Shown here one piece after another: positions 17,747 to 25,978 of a DNA stretch of 64,000 nt. A model generated the notes under the pieces. The model did not search any database. It was not told the origin of the DNA and saw only the letters and a list, made by a program, of their open reading frames with translations. The translations under genes and the position numbers were made by a program. The stretch covers positions 124,001-188,000 of the forward strand of contig NZ_JAINVG010000003.1 of assembly GCF_020400725.1 (NCBI RefSeq). Direction: 5' to 3'. The stretch comes from Streptomyces sp. NK15101 (GTDB lineage Bacteria; Actinomycetota; Actinomycetes; Streptomycetales; Streptomycetaceae). How positions within the stretch are numbered: the stretch's first letter is position 1; every line of letters starts with the position of its first letter.

Positions 17747-18760
17747 TTGAGCACTCACGCGGCCCCACTGGTCGAGGGCCCGCCCTCGATGAGCGCGTAC
17801 GAGGAGAAGGTCTGGCAGGTTCTCAACGAGCACTGGGAGCGCCGCAACAACCGCCGTGGTCTGCCGAACTGGGCGAGCAACGCCCTCGGCCGCACCGGGG
17901 AGGTCGCGGGAAACGCCGGTCGTCGGATCAAGGACGCCGTGCCGGAAGCGGTCAAGGAGCCGATACGTCGCGCGGGCGACGTGGTCGCCGACAAGACCAT
18001 GCGGCCGGCGGTCGCGGGCGCGACAGCGCTGCTCGAACTGGTCAACGACTGGGCGCTGGAGCTCAACGACCCGAAGAGCGTCGAGAAGCTCGCCCGTAAG
18101 CAGGGCCTCGAAGTCGACAGCTTCACCGATCTGCGGGAGCAGGACCTCAAGGTCTGCGACCGGCTGCTGAGCTCCAACACCCTGAAGTGGCGGACCGCCG
18201 GCGCGTTCGAAGGGGGCGTGATGGGCCTGCTGGCCATGGTCCCCGTCGCCGGCATCCCCGCCGCGATGACGGCGGACATCCTCGTCATCCAGGTCCTGAG
18301 CGCGTCGATAGCCACGCGCATCGCGTACTCCTACGGCTACGACGCCAAGGACCCCGAAGAGCAGCTCTTCATCCAGCGCCTGGTGCGCCGGTCCTTCATG
18401 ACGCAGGCGGCCAAAGCCGAGCCGCTGCACAAGACCGCACAGGCGGCTCAGGCCCTCAAGGGGCGCACAAGGTGGTCGGCCAAGCTTCGCAATGACCACC
18501 AACTCGTGGCCGCGCTTGAGAAGTTGATGCAGCAGCTGAGCCCGGCCGGCTCCAAGGTGTCGGTCAAGAGCGTCGCCAAGGTCGTGCCGTTCGTCGGCGT
18601 CCTCATCAGCGCCGGAATGAACTCCGCGGTCCTCGGCCGAGTGGCCGCCGACGCCCAGCGGTACTGCCAGACCCGCTTCCTGTGCGAGAAGTACGGGCTG
18701 CCGTTGCCGGCCGCACTCGTGGCCGACCAGGACGACGACCCCGAGGACGACGCCCCGTAA
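17747..18760 (+). CDS. EcsC family protein
   Basis: A 337-residue protein from TTG 17747, which has a GGAGA site 6 nt upstream; a farther TTG at 17717 lacks one. Residues 150-260 match the EcsC family: a hydrophobic Gly/Ala/Pro stretch (GLLAMVPVAGIPAAMTADIL), then IATRIAYSYGYD and DPEEQLFIQRLV, then a second hydrophobic stretch around VVPFVGVLISAGMN. The tail is acidic. EcsC-family proteins are membrane-associated and of unclear biochemical role. It begins a new transcript after the methylase terminator and is followed on the same strand by two unknown genes, so it may belong to an accessory module of the island. Confidence 0.8.
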   Translation: MSTHAAPLVEGPPSMSAYEEKVWQVLNEHWERRNNRRGLPNWASNALGRTGEVAGNAGRRIKDAVPEAVKEPIRRAGDVVADKTMRPAVAGATALLELVNDWALELNDPKSVEKLARKQGLEVDSFTDLREQDLKVCDRLLSSNTLKWRTAGAFEGGVMGLLAMVPVAGIPAAMTADILVIQVLSASIATRIAYSYGYDAKDPEEQLFIQRLVRRSFMTQAAKAEPLHKTAQAAQALKGRTRWSAKLRNDHQLVAALEKLMQQLSPAGSKVSVKSVAKVVPFVGVLISAGMNSAVLGRVAADAQRYCQTRFLCEKYGLPLPAALVADQDDDPEDDAP

Positions 18761-18826
18761 AGAGCACGTCGAGTGGTGGGCGCTCGGGCCGGGCCCTGCC
18801 ACTCAACTCCACAGAAAGCGTGACGC

Positions 18827-19603
18827 ATGACCTACGAGATATCGGATGCCCAGGCCGCCACGTTCCGCTCCCACGACTCCGTCGTCATCGAGGCGTATCT
18901 GGAGTCCAAGGGCTGGCGGCGGAACCTCGGTGAGGGTCCGCGCAACATCTGGTACCGCCAAGAAGCTGCACGTGACCTCTGTCCGCACTGCGACGACTCC
19001 CTCTTGAACGACTCCGCCTGTCCCGTTCACGACCGCGCCTCGTGGGTTCTGGCATGGCCTTGCGGGAATGGAGCGACAGCTCACGACGTCTTGCGCACCC
19101 TGTGCCGTGCGGAGGACCGCGAGCCGGAGGAGGTCCTCCACGCGCTCACCCTGCGTGACCGCGATGAGGTCAGAGCGCGGTGCGAAACTCCACTGTGGCG
19201 GCAAATAGCCGATCCCCACCTGGGAATTGACTTCTTCGCAACGCTCGACAAGGTGCTGAACCTGTCGGTGGAACGGAACATTGAAGCGCACCGGTACACG
19301 GTCGGTCTGGTCGCCGAGGACGAGGTGCTTTTCACCTTCCCCCGCGAAGAGTCGCCGTCGATCGACGGCTCCGCACGCCTTCTCTACTCCACCGCGCGGA
19401 ACGAGGTGGAAGGTCCCAGCGACCGCAGCACTCACGTGGCGACGAGGTGCGCCACCGGCGAGTGGACCACCGTGGAGGTCATGGGCGCGGAGGATCTCCC
19501 TCCGCTTACTCCTCTCGAATCCGAAGTCAGTTCACTCGTCCACCAATTCGACCTCGTGAAATGGACGCTCGACAGGGCGCTTCCCTCACGGTCGGCCCCC
19601 TGA
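18827..19603 (+). CDS. Hypothetical protein with CPHC/CPVH zinc-like motif
   Basis: A 258-residue protein I do not recognise. A CPHC pair and a CPVH about 15 residues later (res 46-65) suggest a small zinc knuckle. The remainder is mixed alpha/beta with no membrane segment or signal peptide. It starts with ATG 18827, 66 nt after the EcsC gene, and lies 56 nt before the next gene. Base composition is somewhat less GC-biased than in its neighbours, which fits accessory DNA. Confidence 0.7.
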   Translation: MTYEISDAQAATFRSHDSVVIEAYLESKGWRRNLGEGPRNIWYRQEAARDLCPHCDDSLLNDSACPVHDRASWVLAWPCGNGATAHDVLRTLCRAEDREPEEVLHALTLRDRDEVRARCETPLWRQIADPHLGIDFFATLDKVLNLSVERNIEAHRYTVGLVAEDEVLFTFPREESPSIDGSARLLYSTARNEVEGPSDRSTHVATRCATGEWTTVEVMGAEDLPPLTPLESEVSSLVHQFDLVKWTLDRALPSRSAP

Positions 19604-19659
19604 CACCGACCAGTTCTTCAACCTCGTCTCGCGTACCGAGCCTTTGAAGGGAGACCGTC

Positions 19660-21309
19660 ATGGAACCACGCGGCTACCGCATGGTGGTGTCGACCGAGTC
19701 GGACTACGTCGACACCTGTGCCATAGCGGAGCGGGAGTTGATCGCATGGCTCGACTCCAAGCAGTACGACACGTCCGGGCTCGCCGAGGGGCGGACCGAG
19801 GTCGCCGCCCACGCGACCCTCGACCGCGACTCCGAGTCCGGCATGAACGGCGCGTACAGCCGGTGGCGCATGCGCGAGACGCCCTCCACCGCATCGGGCA
19901 CCTGGCAGTCGACGCTCGTCGTGCGCTCCGGGCTCCCCGAGGACAAGGGCCGCACCTGGGTGCAGGTCGACATCGAGCACCAGCCGGCCAAGACGGACGA
20001 GTTCCCGAAGCCCGCCAACACCCCGAACATCGCTCGGTCTCTCCTCGACGCCCTGGAGGCGCGGGACGGTCAGGCCGACGTCACCACCTCGCCGTCCTTC
20101 ATCGAGGACGCCGACGACGTCGACGACCTGCTCGAAGAGCTGTGCGACGCCAACCGCCGCATGCCCGTCGTCATCGCCACCGTGCCGTACGGGAAGGATC
20201 CCGACGAGTGGTCGCGTACGGTCGTGGAACCGCTGTTCCGGAACCTGCACGGGCTGGCTGTGCTGTACGTCCTCATGCCGGCGGCGCAGGCCAAGTTCAA
20301 CACCGCGCTGGAGTACCACCCGGTGTTCGGCGGCGGCGTCCGCACCTACCTGCCGGGGCTCGACCCGGCCTGGAAACCGGATGCCCAGCGGCATCCCGTG
20401 ATGTCCCGCCGGACCATCGAGGCCGACGTGCGTCGCGCCGCGAAGATACTCGCCGCGCTCCCGCAGCGGCTCGCCTCCCGCCACGCGCTTCCCGCCGCCC
20501 TGCTGAGCGTTCCGCAGCAACGGGCGCGACTGCGGCCGAGCTCGGACGGCGCGGACATCGTCCAGCTCCGCAAGGACAACCTCGCCCTGACCTCTCTCCT
20601 CGACGAGGCGGAGCAGGCGGAGGCGATCCGCGTCAACGAGATCAACGACCTCTACGCGGAACTCGCCAGGACCGAGCGGGGAAGCGATGATCTGCGCGGT
20701 GAGAACGAGGAGCTCTACGACAAGTTCCAGGAGTCCCAGCGCCTCATCCGCTTTTTGCGGGAACGCCTTGAGGCAGCGGGCGACTTCGCCACGGCCTACG
20801 GCGCGGCCGGCATTCCGGTCATCACCTACCCGGAGACCTTCGCCGACCTTCTCGACCGGCTGAAGGAGCTTCCCTTCCTCGTCTTCACGGGCCACCACAA
20901 GACCACCCAGAAGCTCGACAGCCAGTCGGTGGACAACTGGCTGAACGTGGCCTGGGACGGTCTCCTGGCGCTCAACCACTTCGCCGAGGCCTCGGCTCTC
21001 GGCAAGGTCTCCGGCGACTTCCTGAGCTGGTGCAAGTCCGAGGCGTCCGGCGACTTCCCGTTCCCGGCGGCCAAGGTGGCCATGCGGGAGTCCGACACGG
21101 TCGCCAAGAACGGCAAGCTGCGCGGCGAGCGCATGCTGCCCGTCCCGAAGACGGTCGACGCCGGCGGCCGGGTCTTCATGCAGGCGCATCTGAAGATCGG
21201 CGGTGGCAACACCGTCGCCCCGCGCCTCCACTTCTACGAGGACGGCCCCCGGTCCGGGAAGGTCTACGTGGGCTATCTCGGCCCGCACCTGCGCAACACG
21301 CTCACCTGA
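19660..21309 (+). CDS. Hypothetical coiled-coil protein
   Basis: A 549-residue protein of unknown function. Residues 1-140 are beta-rich. Residues 150-290 form an alpha/beta region containing RMPVVIATVPYG, VLYVLMPA and GGGVRTYLPGLDP. About 300-375 is a coiled coil, and the last 170 residues end in a conserved-looking beta segment (RVFMQAHLKIGGG, PRLHFYED, KVYVGYLG). The ATG at 19660 follows a good AAGGGAGA site. Coiled coils between globular ends suggest assembly or sensing, but no catalytic motif is visible. A strong hairpin follows 9 nt after the stop, so this is the last gene of the EcsC transcript. Confidence 0.75.
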   Translation: MEPRGYRMVVSTESDYVDTCAIAERELIAWLDSKQYDTSGLAEGRTEVAAHATLDRDSESGMNGAYSRWRMRETPSTASGTWQSTLVVRSGLPEDKGRTWVQVDIEHQPAKTDEFPKPANTPNIARSLLDALEARDGQADVTTSPSFIEDADDVDDLLEELCDANRRMPVVIATVPYGKDPDEWSRTVVEPLFRNLHGLAVLYVLMPAAQAKFNTALEYHPVFGGGVRTYLPGLDPAWKPDAQRHPVMSRRTIEADVRRAAKILAALPQRLASRHALPAALLSVPQQRARLRPSSDGADIVQLRKDNLALTSLLDEAEQAEAIRVNEINDLYAELARTERGSDDLRGENEELYDKFQESQRLIRFLRERLEAAGDFATAYGAAGIPVITYPETFADLLDRLKELPFLVFTGHHKTTQKLDSQSVDNWLNVAWDGLLALNHFAEASALGKVSGDFLSWCKSEASGDFPFPAAKVAMRESDTVAKNGKLRGERMLPVPKTVDAGGRVFMQAHLKIGGGNTVAPRLHFYEDGPRSGKVYVGYLGPHLRNTLT

Positions 21310-21317
21310 GCAAGAGT

Positions 21318-21348
21318 CCGGTGTGCCGCTGCGGCAGCGGCACACCGG
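21318..21348. terminator. Bidirectional hairpin terminator
   Basis: A perfect 14-bp stem (CCGGTGTGCCGCTG with its complement) around a 3-nt CGG loop lies between convergent genes: the coiled-coil protein on the left and DUF397 on the right. Confidence 0.82.
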
Positions 21349-21356
21349 TCGTTCCG

Positions 21357-21548
21357 TCAGTTTCCCGACACGAACCTCACGAAGGGCGCCCACTCCGCGC
21401 GCCCCACTGCGAAGGCCGGGCGGGCCAGGTCCTTGGAGTCCCGTACGTGAACAGCGTCCTCGGCGACCGCGATCTCCACGCAGCTGTCGCCCTGGCTGCC
21501 GCTGTGGCTGGACTTGAACCAGGCGAGTTCCGTCGTACCGCTGTTCAT
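21357..21548 (-). CDS. DUF397 family small protein
   Basis: A 63-residue protein with the family pattern: W-F-K-S-S-H-S (res 10-16), CVEIAV, VHVRDSKD and EWAPFVRFV at the end. DUF397 proteins are streptomycete partners of XRE/DUF5753 regulators and HATPase anti-sigma-like proteins (the bldB/abaA-orf type family); their biochemistry is uncertain. The start overlaps the regulator stop (ATGA at 21545-21548), so the two are co-translated. Confidence 0.9.
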   Translation of the reverse strand: MNSGTTELAWFKSSHSGSQGDSCVEIAVAEDAVHVRDSKDLARPAFAVGRAEWAPFVRFVSGN

Positions 21549-22426
21549 AGCTCTCCTCGCAGTCGCTCCAGCAGGTCCCGGGAGTCCTTGGGCCCCAGGG
21601 CCTGCGAGCGCAGTGTTTCATAGCGGTGGCAGAGCACACTCACTTGTTTGTGGTCGGAGATGAGCCGTCCGTTCTCCTGGCCCTCGGAGTAACCGAGTCG
21701 GCGGCCCTCACGGGTCTCCAGGACCTGCACCGGCCCGTCCAGGCACGCGTGCAACCCCGCCCCCACCGGCACCACCTGAAGCGTCACGTTGCGCGGAGCG
21801 GTGAGCTCAAGGACGTGGTCCACCAGCCCGCGCATCGCCTCCGCGTCCCCGAACCGCCGCCGGAACACGTGCTCCTCGACGATGAAGCTGAACGGCACGG
21901 TCGGCCGTTCCCTCATCATCCGCTGCCGTTCCATTCGCGCGGCGAGCTGGGCCTCCAGCTCGGCGTCGGTCCGCAGCGGGATCGTGCCCTCGAACACCGC
22001 CCGCGCATACGCCTCCGACTGCAGCAGCCCCGGCACGAGCCGGCACTCGTACGTGCACAGGCTCACCGCCTCCCGTTCCAGGCGGGCCCAGCGCCGGAAC
22101 CAGGCCGCGAGGCCGACCTCGTCCCGGCTGAGGAAGCGAGCGGCCCTCCTCAGGGCACCCGTGTTGCCGAGCGCCTCCTCCGCACGCTCGACGAACGCCT
22201 CGTCCGGCATGCGGCGGCCCAGTTCCACCGACTCCACGGTGTGTCTGGAGTACCGGACGAGGGCGGCGAACTCCGCCCGGCTCAGACCCGCGTGTTCGCG
22301 CAGGGCCTGGACGACGGCACCGAACGTGCGCAGACTGTCCGACGGTCGGGGTTCCCGCTCCCCCTCCCCCACCGGTACCGTCCGGGTCTCGACGGCCCCC
22401 GCCGTCTCCTCTTCGGCGATGCTCAT
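21545..22426 (-). CDS. XRE-type HTH regulator with DUF5753 domain
   Basis: A 293-residue regulator from ATG 22426, chosen for its AAGGGG site; the frame extends upstream without a better start. The helix-turn-helix (about 35-90) includes LREHAGLSRAEFAALVRYSR and ESVELGRRMP. The C-terminal two thirds is the DUF5753 sensor: LVPGLLQSEAYARAVF, FIVEEHVFRRRFG, LQVVPVGAGLHACLDGP. The gene is divergent from the HATPase gene and co-translated with DUF397. It probably acts as a transcription regulator whose activity is set by the neighbouring HATPase and DUF397 proteins. A 25-bp inverted repeat in the shared upstream region (22533-22557) is a candidate target. Confidence 0.9.
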   Translation of the reverse strand: MSIAEEETAGAVETRTVPVGEGEREPRPSDSLRTFGAVVQALREHAGLSRAEFAALVRYSRHTVESVELGRRMPDEAFVERAEEALGNTGALRRAARFLSRDEVGLAAWFRRWARLEREAVSLCTYECRLVPGLLQSEAYARAVFEGTIPLRTDAELEAQLAARMERQRMMRERPTVPFSFIVEEHVFRRRFGDAEAMRGLVDHVLELTAPRNVTLQVVPVGAGLHACLDGPVQVLETREGRRLGYSEGQENGRLISDHKQVSVLCHRYETLRSQALGPKDSRDLLERLRGEL

Positions 22427-22532
22427 CCGCCGCCCCTTTCCTCCGCGCCGCAGCCGCGACGACTCGCGCGCACGTCGCTCGACTTCACGACTCAGCGTGA
22501 CGGGTCGCCTCACGTACCGTCCACCCTGCGTG

Positions 22533-22557
22533 CCCGTACGCTGACTCGGCGTACGGG
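22533..22557. promoter_or_regulatory. 25-bp inverted repeat between divergent XRE and HATPase genes
   Basis: Perfect 9-bp arms CCCGTACGC and GCGTACGGG are separated by 7 nt. The site lies 107 nt upstream of the XRE start and 46 nt upstream of the HATPase start. It could be an operator for the XRE protein; this is inference. Confidence 0.45.
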
Positions 22558-22602
22558 GCTCGACGCTCGCTTCCGGCCGCTTCCGCCCGTCACCCTGACG
22601 CC

Positions 22603-23109
22603 ATGAACCAATCCCTCCCCCAACTCGCCCCACCCGCATGCGGCTTCATCCAGCTCTTGTCGTCCACTCGCCGCGGCGCCCGGCTCGCCCGGCTGCTCAC
22701 CGCCTCCGCGCTGCGGTCCTGGGGCGCGCCGCAGGACCTCACGGAGCGTGCCGAGCTGGTCGTCGCGGAGCTGTCCGCCAACGCGGTCGTCCACGGGTAC
22801 GTGCCGGGTCGGGACTTCCGGCTCGCACTCCACTTCGACCCGGTGACCGACCTGCTGCGCGCGGACGTGACCGACGCCCGCGGGGAGCGGCTTCCCCGGT
22901 TCCCCCGGCTCCCCCACGGGGACGGCCCGTCCGGGGAACTCCCCACGGACGGGTACGGCCTCGCGCTCGTCGCCGCGCTCGCCGACCGCTGGGAGACGGT
23001 CCCCCACCCGCCCGGCGGCAAGACCGTCCGGGTCGTCCTGACGGCACCGGACCCGGCCGGCCTCCGCGCCCGAAAAGAGCCCTCCAAGGCGAAATCACGC
23101 CAAGATTGA
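22603..23109 (+). CDS. HATPase_c_2 ATP-binding protein (RsbW/anti-sigma-like)
   Basis: A 168-residue GHKL-type protein. The N box is ELVVAELSANAVVHG (about 50-64), the D box DVTDARGE and the G box DGYGLALVAALADRWE (about 115-130), followed by a beta strand GGKTVRVVLTA. Streptomyces carry many of these single-domain RsbW-like proteins, which are thought to bind regulators or sigma factors rather than act as sensor kinases. The divergent XRE regulator and DUF397 complete the usual trio. A primary-type sigma factor gene lies in the same island at 34.7-36.1 kb, but a link between the two is speculative. Confidence 0.88.
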   Translation: MNQSLPQLAPPACGFIQLLSSTRRGARLARLLTASALRSWGAPQDLTERAELVVAELSANAVVHGYVPGRDFRLALHFDPVTDLLRADVTDARGERLPRFPRLPHGDGPSGELPTDGYGLALVAALADRWETVPHPPGGKTVRVVLTAPDPAGLRARKEPSKAKSRQD

Positions 23110-23127
23110 CTACCTCGGGGGGAGCGC

Positions 23128-23157
23128 GTTGACGTCGCCAACACACCTCCATACGGT
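23128..23157 (+). promoter_or_regulatory. Promoter and operator of the Hsp70/GrpE operon
   Basis: GTTGACGTCGCCAAC (23128-23142) matches the island palindrome GTTGACnnnGTCAAC with one mismatch. Its TTGACG (23129-23134) forms a -35 element, with TACGGT (23152-23157) as -10 after a 17-nt spacer. Transcription would begin near 23164, which rules out the TTG at 23163 as the likely start of the next gene. Confidence 0.65.
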
Positions 23158-23195
23158 GACTCTTGTTGCGTGGGGGAGCAAGGGGGGCGACGCGC

Positions 23196-25031
23196 GTGCA
23201 GGTGGGCGAGGCCGGGGGGGTCGGCCGGGACGTCACAGCGGATTCCCTGCTGGACGCTGCGGAGCAGGCCTTCCTGCGCGCCGAGTTCGACATCGTACGG
23301 CCGCTTCTGCAGCGGCTCCGGAGCGAGTTCGGCGCGCCCGGCACCGATTCGGCCGCCGTGCGGTACGACGCTCTCCTCGGCGCGCTGGCCGCGCGGGCCG
23401 AGAACTGGCCGGAGGCGGTCCGCCGCTGCCCCGACTCCGGAGACCTGGACCTGGCGGAGACCGGGGTCCTCCACTCCCTCGCGGTCAGCGCCCTCCGCGA
23501 GCTGGCTCGGGAAGGCCGGCACACCGACACCGGCACCGCGGCGGTCGCGATCGTGCTGTGGGCGTACCTCCTGGACGAGTACGACTTCGGCGACTTCCGC
23601 GCGCTGCTCACCGAGCGACGGGGCGCGCCCGTGCCCGACGAGTTCTGGGAGCAGGCCCTCGGTCAGCTGCGCGGTCGCGTCGCCGACCTGCTGCGCGCCC
23701 TGGACGCCCGGGCCGGGCGGGACGTCCTCTCGGCCTGGCACACGGCGTGGGAGGCCCAGTGCGAGGGCCGAATCGTCTACCTCGACGACCTGCCCGCGGA
23801 ACCCGGGTCGTATGCCCTGATCACTCTCGACGAAGCCGCCTGGCACCTCGTCGAGTACGGACACCGAGACGCCTTCCTCGCCGCCTACACCGCCCGCCGC
23901 CCCGACCCCGGCACCTGGGTCGAGGACGCGCCCGAGCACCGTGCGTGTGCCGTCCCGCTGGCCCGGGCCCTCGCGGGCCGGGGGCGGGACCGGGCGCAAG
24001 GCGGCAAGTGGAGCGAGGCGCTCGCCGACTTCGGTGCGGCGGTACGGCTCGGGCACTCCCTCAAGGCCGACGAGAAGGAAGCGGTAGCCCGCGCGTGGAA
24101 GAACGTCGGGCGAAGCTGGACCGGCCGCGACAACGACCCCCTCGTACGGATCGACGGGCTCGAGCAGGCCCGCGTACTCCTGCCCCAGGACTCCGCCCTG
24201 GCCGCCGAGCTGACCGCCGAACTGGTACGGCGGGGCAGGCAGGTCGCCCGCACCGACCCCCGGGAGAGCCGGGACCGCTTCACCCGCGCCCTGGTCGTGA
24301 CGCCCGGGAACCCGGCCGCCCAGGCAGGGCTCGACGGTCTCCTCGAAGCAGACCTGCGCCGGACGCTCGACGGCGCGCACGTGGGCGAAGAGCCCCTTGC
24401 CGACGAGGTGCGGGACCTTCTCACACGGGCCCCGGACTGTCTACCGGCCCGGCAGTGGCTGGGCCGCCACAGCGAAGAGCAAGCCGTGGCTCTCGCCGTC
24501 AGCGGGCGTACGGACGAGGCGCGGAGCGCCGTCCGCGAGATGCTCCGGTACAAGGACCCGACACGGCCGCCGGGCCAGAAGAACGACAACATGCTCGTGG
24601 GCCTCCTGGTCGTCGCGGCCCGGCACACCGACTCCGGCGACCGCGCCGGTCTCGAACGCCGCGTCGAACTCCTGCACACGGCTGCGGCGATCCCGAGTCG
24701 TCTCCAGGGCAGGGTCCGAGAGGATCTCGACGAGGCTCTCCTCCACCTCGCCGAGCACCTGGAGGCCACCGCCTCCCCCTCCGACGTCATCGAACTGTTC
24801 CTCCGGGACCTGATCCGGACCGGGGTCAGCGCGCGCTTCGACAAGGTCGTGGAGAACGCCTATGTGCTCCGTGCCGCCGTACGCAAACGGGCGGGCGACC
24901 TCGGCGGGGCGCTGCGCGACCTCGAACACGCGGAACGGATCGGCGACGGACTGTCGCCCCAGACCCCGCTCTTCGGCCCCGCCCGCCGCGCATCCCGCCG
25001 CAACGACCCCGGACAGGACACCCTCTTTTGA
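23196..25031 (+). CDS. TPR-like helical repeat protein heading the Hsp70/GrpE operon
   Basis: About 611 residues from GTG 23196, preceded by a G-rich AAGGGG site; a TTG at 23163 sits on the predicted transcription start. The protein is an all-helical Ala/Leu/Arg array with TPR-like A/L/G spacing, for example GGKWSEALADFGAAVRLG (about 263), RESRDRFTRALVVTPGNPAA (about 355) and DLGGALRDLEHAERIGDG near the end. There is no catalytic motif. It probably acts as a scaffold or client adaptor for the downstream Hsp70. The stop overlaps the next TTG start (TTGA), and all four genes of this operon are tightly spaced. Confidence 0.78.
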   Translation: MQVGEAGGVGRDVTADSLLDAAEQAFLRAEFDIVRPLLQRLRSEFGAPGTDSAAVRYDALLGALAARAENWPEAVRRCPDSGDLDLAETGVLHSLAVSALRELAREGRHTDTGTAAVAIVLWAYLLDEYDFGDFRALLTERRGAPVPDEFWEQALGQLRGRVADLLRALDARAGRDVLSAWHTAWEAQCEGRIVYLDDLPAEPGSYALITLDEAAWHLVEYGHRDAFLAAYTARRPDPGTWVEDAPEHRACAVPLARALAGRGRDRAQGGKWSEALADFGAAVRLGHSLKADEKEAVARAWKNVGRSWTGRDNDPLVRIDGLEQARVLLPQDSALAAELTAELVRRGRQVARTDPRESRDRFTRALVVTPGNPAAQAGLDGLLEADLRRTLDGAHVGEEPLADEVRDLLTRAPDCLPARQWLGRHSEEQAVALAVSGRTDEARSAVREMLRYKDPTRPPGQKNDNMLVGLLVVAARHTDSGDRAGLERRVELLHTAAAIPSRLQGRVREDLDEALLHLAEHLEATASPSDVIELFLRDLIRTGVSARFDKVVENAYVLRAAVRKRAGDLGGALRDLEHAERIGDGLSPQTPLFGPARRASRRNDPGQDTLF

Positions 25032-25318
25032 GCACCGCCACCCCCTCCCCGCGGCCCTCCGGCGCCGAACCGCCCCCGCTCCCCTGGTTCGGTCCCACCC
25101 TCCACGAACTCCTGCCCGACGCCCCGCTCGGCACCCGGCCGGTGAAGCTACGACCGCTGGCGGCCCGGGAACTGAGCGCCGCCCGCGCCCGGAAGGACCC
25201 GGTCAGGCACACGCTCGTCCACCGGGCCGACCAGAACTCCCACACGCCCGTCGCCGCCCTCGTCGCCGAGATGCTCACCCCGCCCCTGCCCCGCCCCGAC
25301 ACCGAGGAACGCCCGTGA
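25028..25318 (+). CDS. Small hypothetical protein
   Basis: A 96-residue protein starting at TTG 25028 inside the stop of the helical repeat gene and ending at the GTGA that starts the GrpE-like gene. Both overlaps suggest coupled translation and support it as real. The N terminus is Pro-rich (PSPRPSGAEPPPLPW). The middle, PVKLRPLAARELSAARARK, is basic. No family was recognised. It may be a small adaptor of the Hsp70 module. Confidence 0.65.
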   Translation: MSTATPSPRPSGAEPPPLPWFGPTLHELLPDAPLGTRPVKLRPLAARELSAARARKDPVRHTLVHRADQNSHTPVAALVAEMLTPPLPRPDTEERP

Positions 25319-25932
25319 CCGGTCCTGGCCCCCTCCCCGCCGACGCCGGCGGTCCGCCGTCCGAGCTCGACAAGCTGCGGCGCAGGGTCGCCGCCCTGTC
25401 CGGGAAACGCGAGGAGGCCGAGGCCCGGCTGCACGTCCTGCTGGGCTCGCTGCTGTCGCTGGACGACGTGCTCGCCGACACCCGCCGCCGGGCCGGTGCC
25501 CTCCACGAGGCGCGGTCCGCCCGCGAGACGGCCTCGGCGGCCCTCGCGCTGAGCGCGCAGATCGATGCGGCCCACCTGATGCTGCGCGTCGAGTTCGAGC
25601 GGCACGACGTCAGCCCGATGGACGTCGTGGGCAAGGCCGTCGATCCCGCGGAGATGCGCGTCGTCGGCACGGAGCCGCACCCGAGCCTGCCGGGTGGCAC
25701 CGTACTGCGGGAGAAGGCCACCGGTTTCCGGCTGGGCTCCACCACCCTGCGGCCCGCGCAGGTGGTCGTCGCGGTGCCGGGTCCCGCGCCGGAGCCCGCA
25801 CCCGATGCCGTACGGGAACCCGACCCCGTGTCCGAACCCGCACGAGCTCAGCCGCGGCGCACCACCCGCTCCCAGCGGCGGCTTCTCCGCAAGCGATCGG
25901 CCGCGCGGGGACACCGGTCCCGCCGCGCCTGA
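25315..25932 (+). CDS. GrpE-like nucleotide exchange factor
   Basis: About 205 residues from GTG 25315. Residues 15-85 form a long helical coiled-coil segment (SELDKLRRRVAALSGKREEA). Residues about 95-155 carry the GrpE beta-domain pattern: DVVGKAVDPAEMRVV, GGTVLREKATGFRLGSTTLR, PAQVVVAV. These match the GrpE signature with F/V-DP, G-TV, GY/F-L and LRPA-V-V positions. A basic Pro/Arg tail replaces the usual acidic end. GrpE releases ADP from Hsp70, and the next gene is an Hsp70, so a dedicated pair is likely. No DnaJ-type gene lies nearby. Confidence 0.8.
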   Translation: MTGPGPLPADAGGPPSELDKLRRRVAALSGKREEAEARLHVLLGSLLSLDDVLADTRRRAGALHEARSARETASAALALSAQIDAAHLMLRVEFERHDVSPMDVVGKAVDPAEMRVVGTEPHPSLPGGTVLREKATGFRLGSTTLRPAQVVVAVPGPAPEPAPDAVREPDPVSEPARAQPRRTTRSQRRLLRKRSAARGHRSRRA

Positions 25933-25978
25933 CCCGCCCCGCCCCCGCCGTACCACGACGATCAGGAAGCACCCCTTC

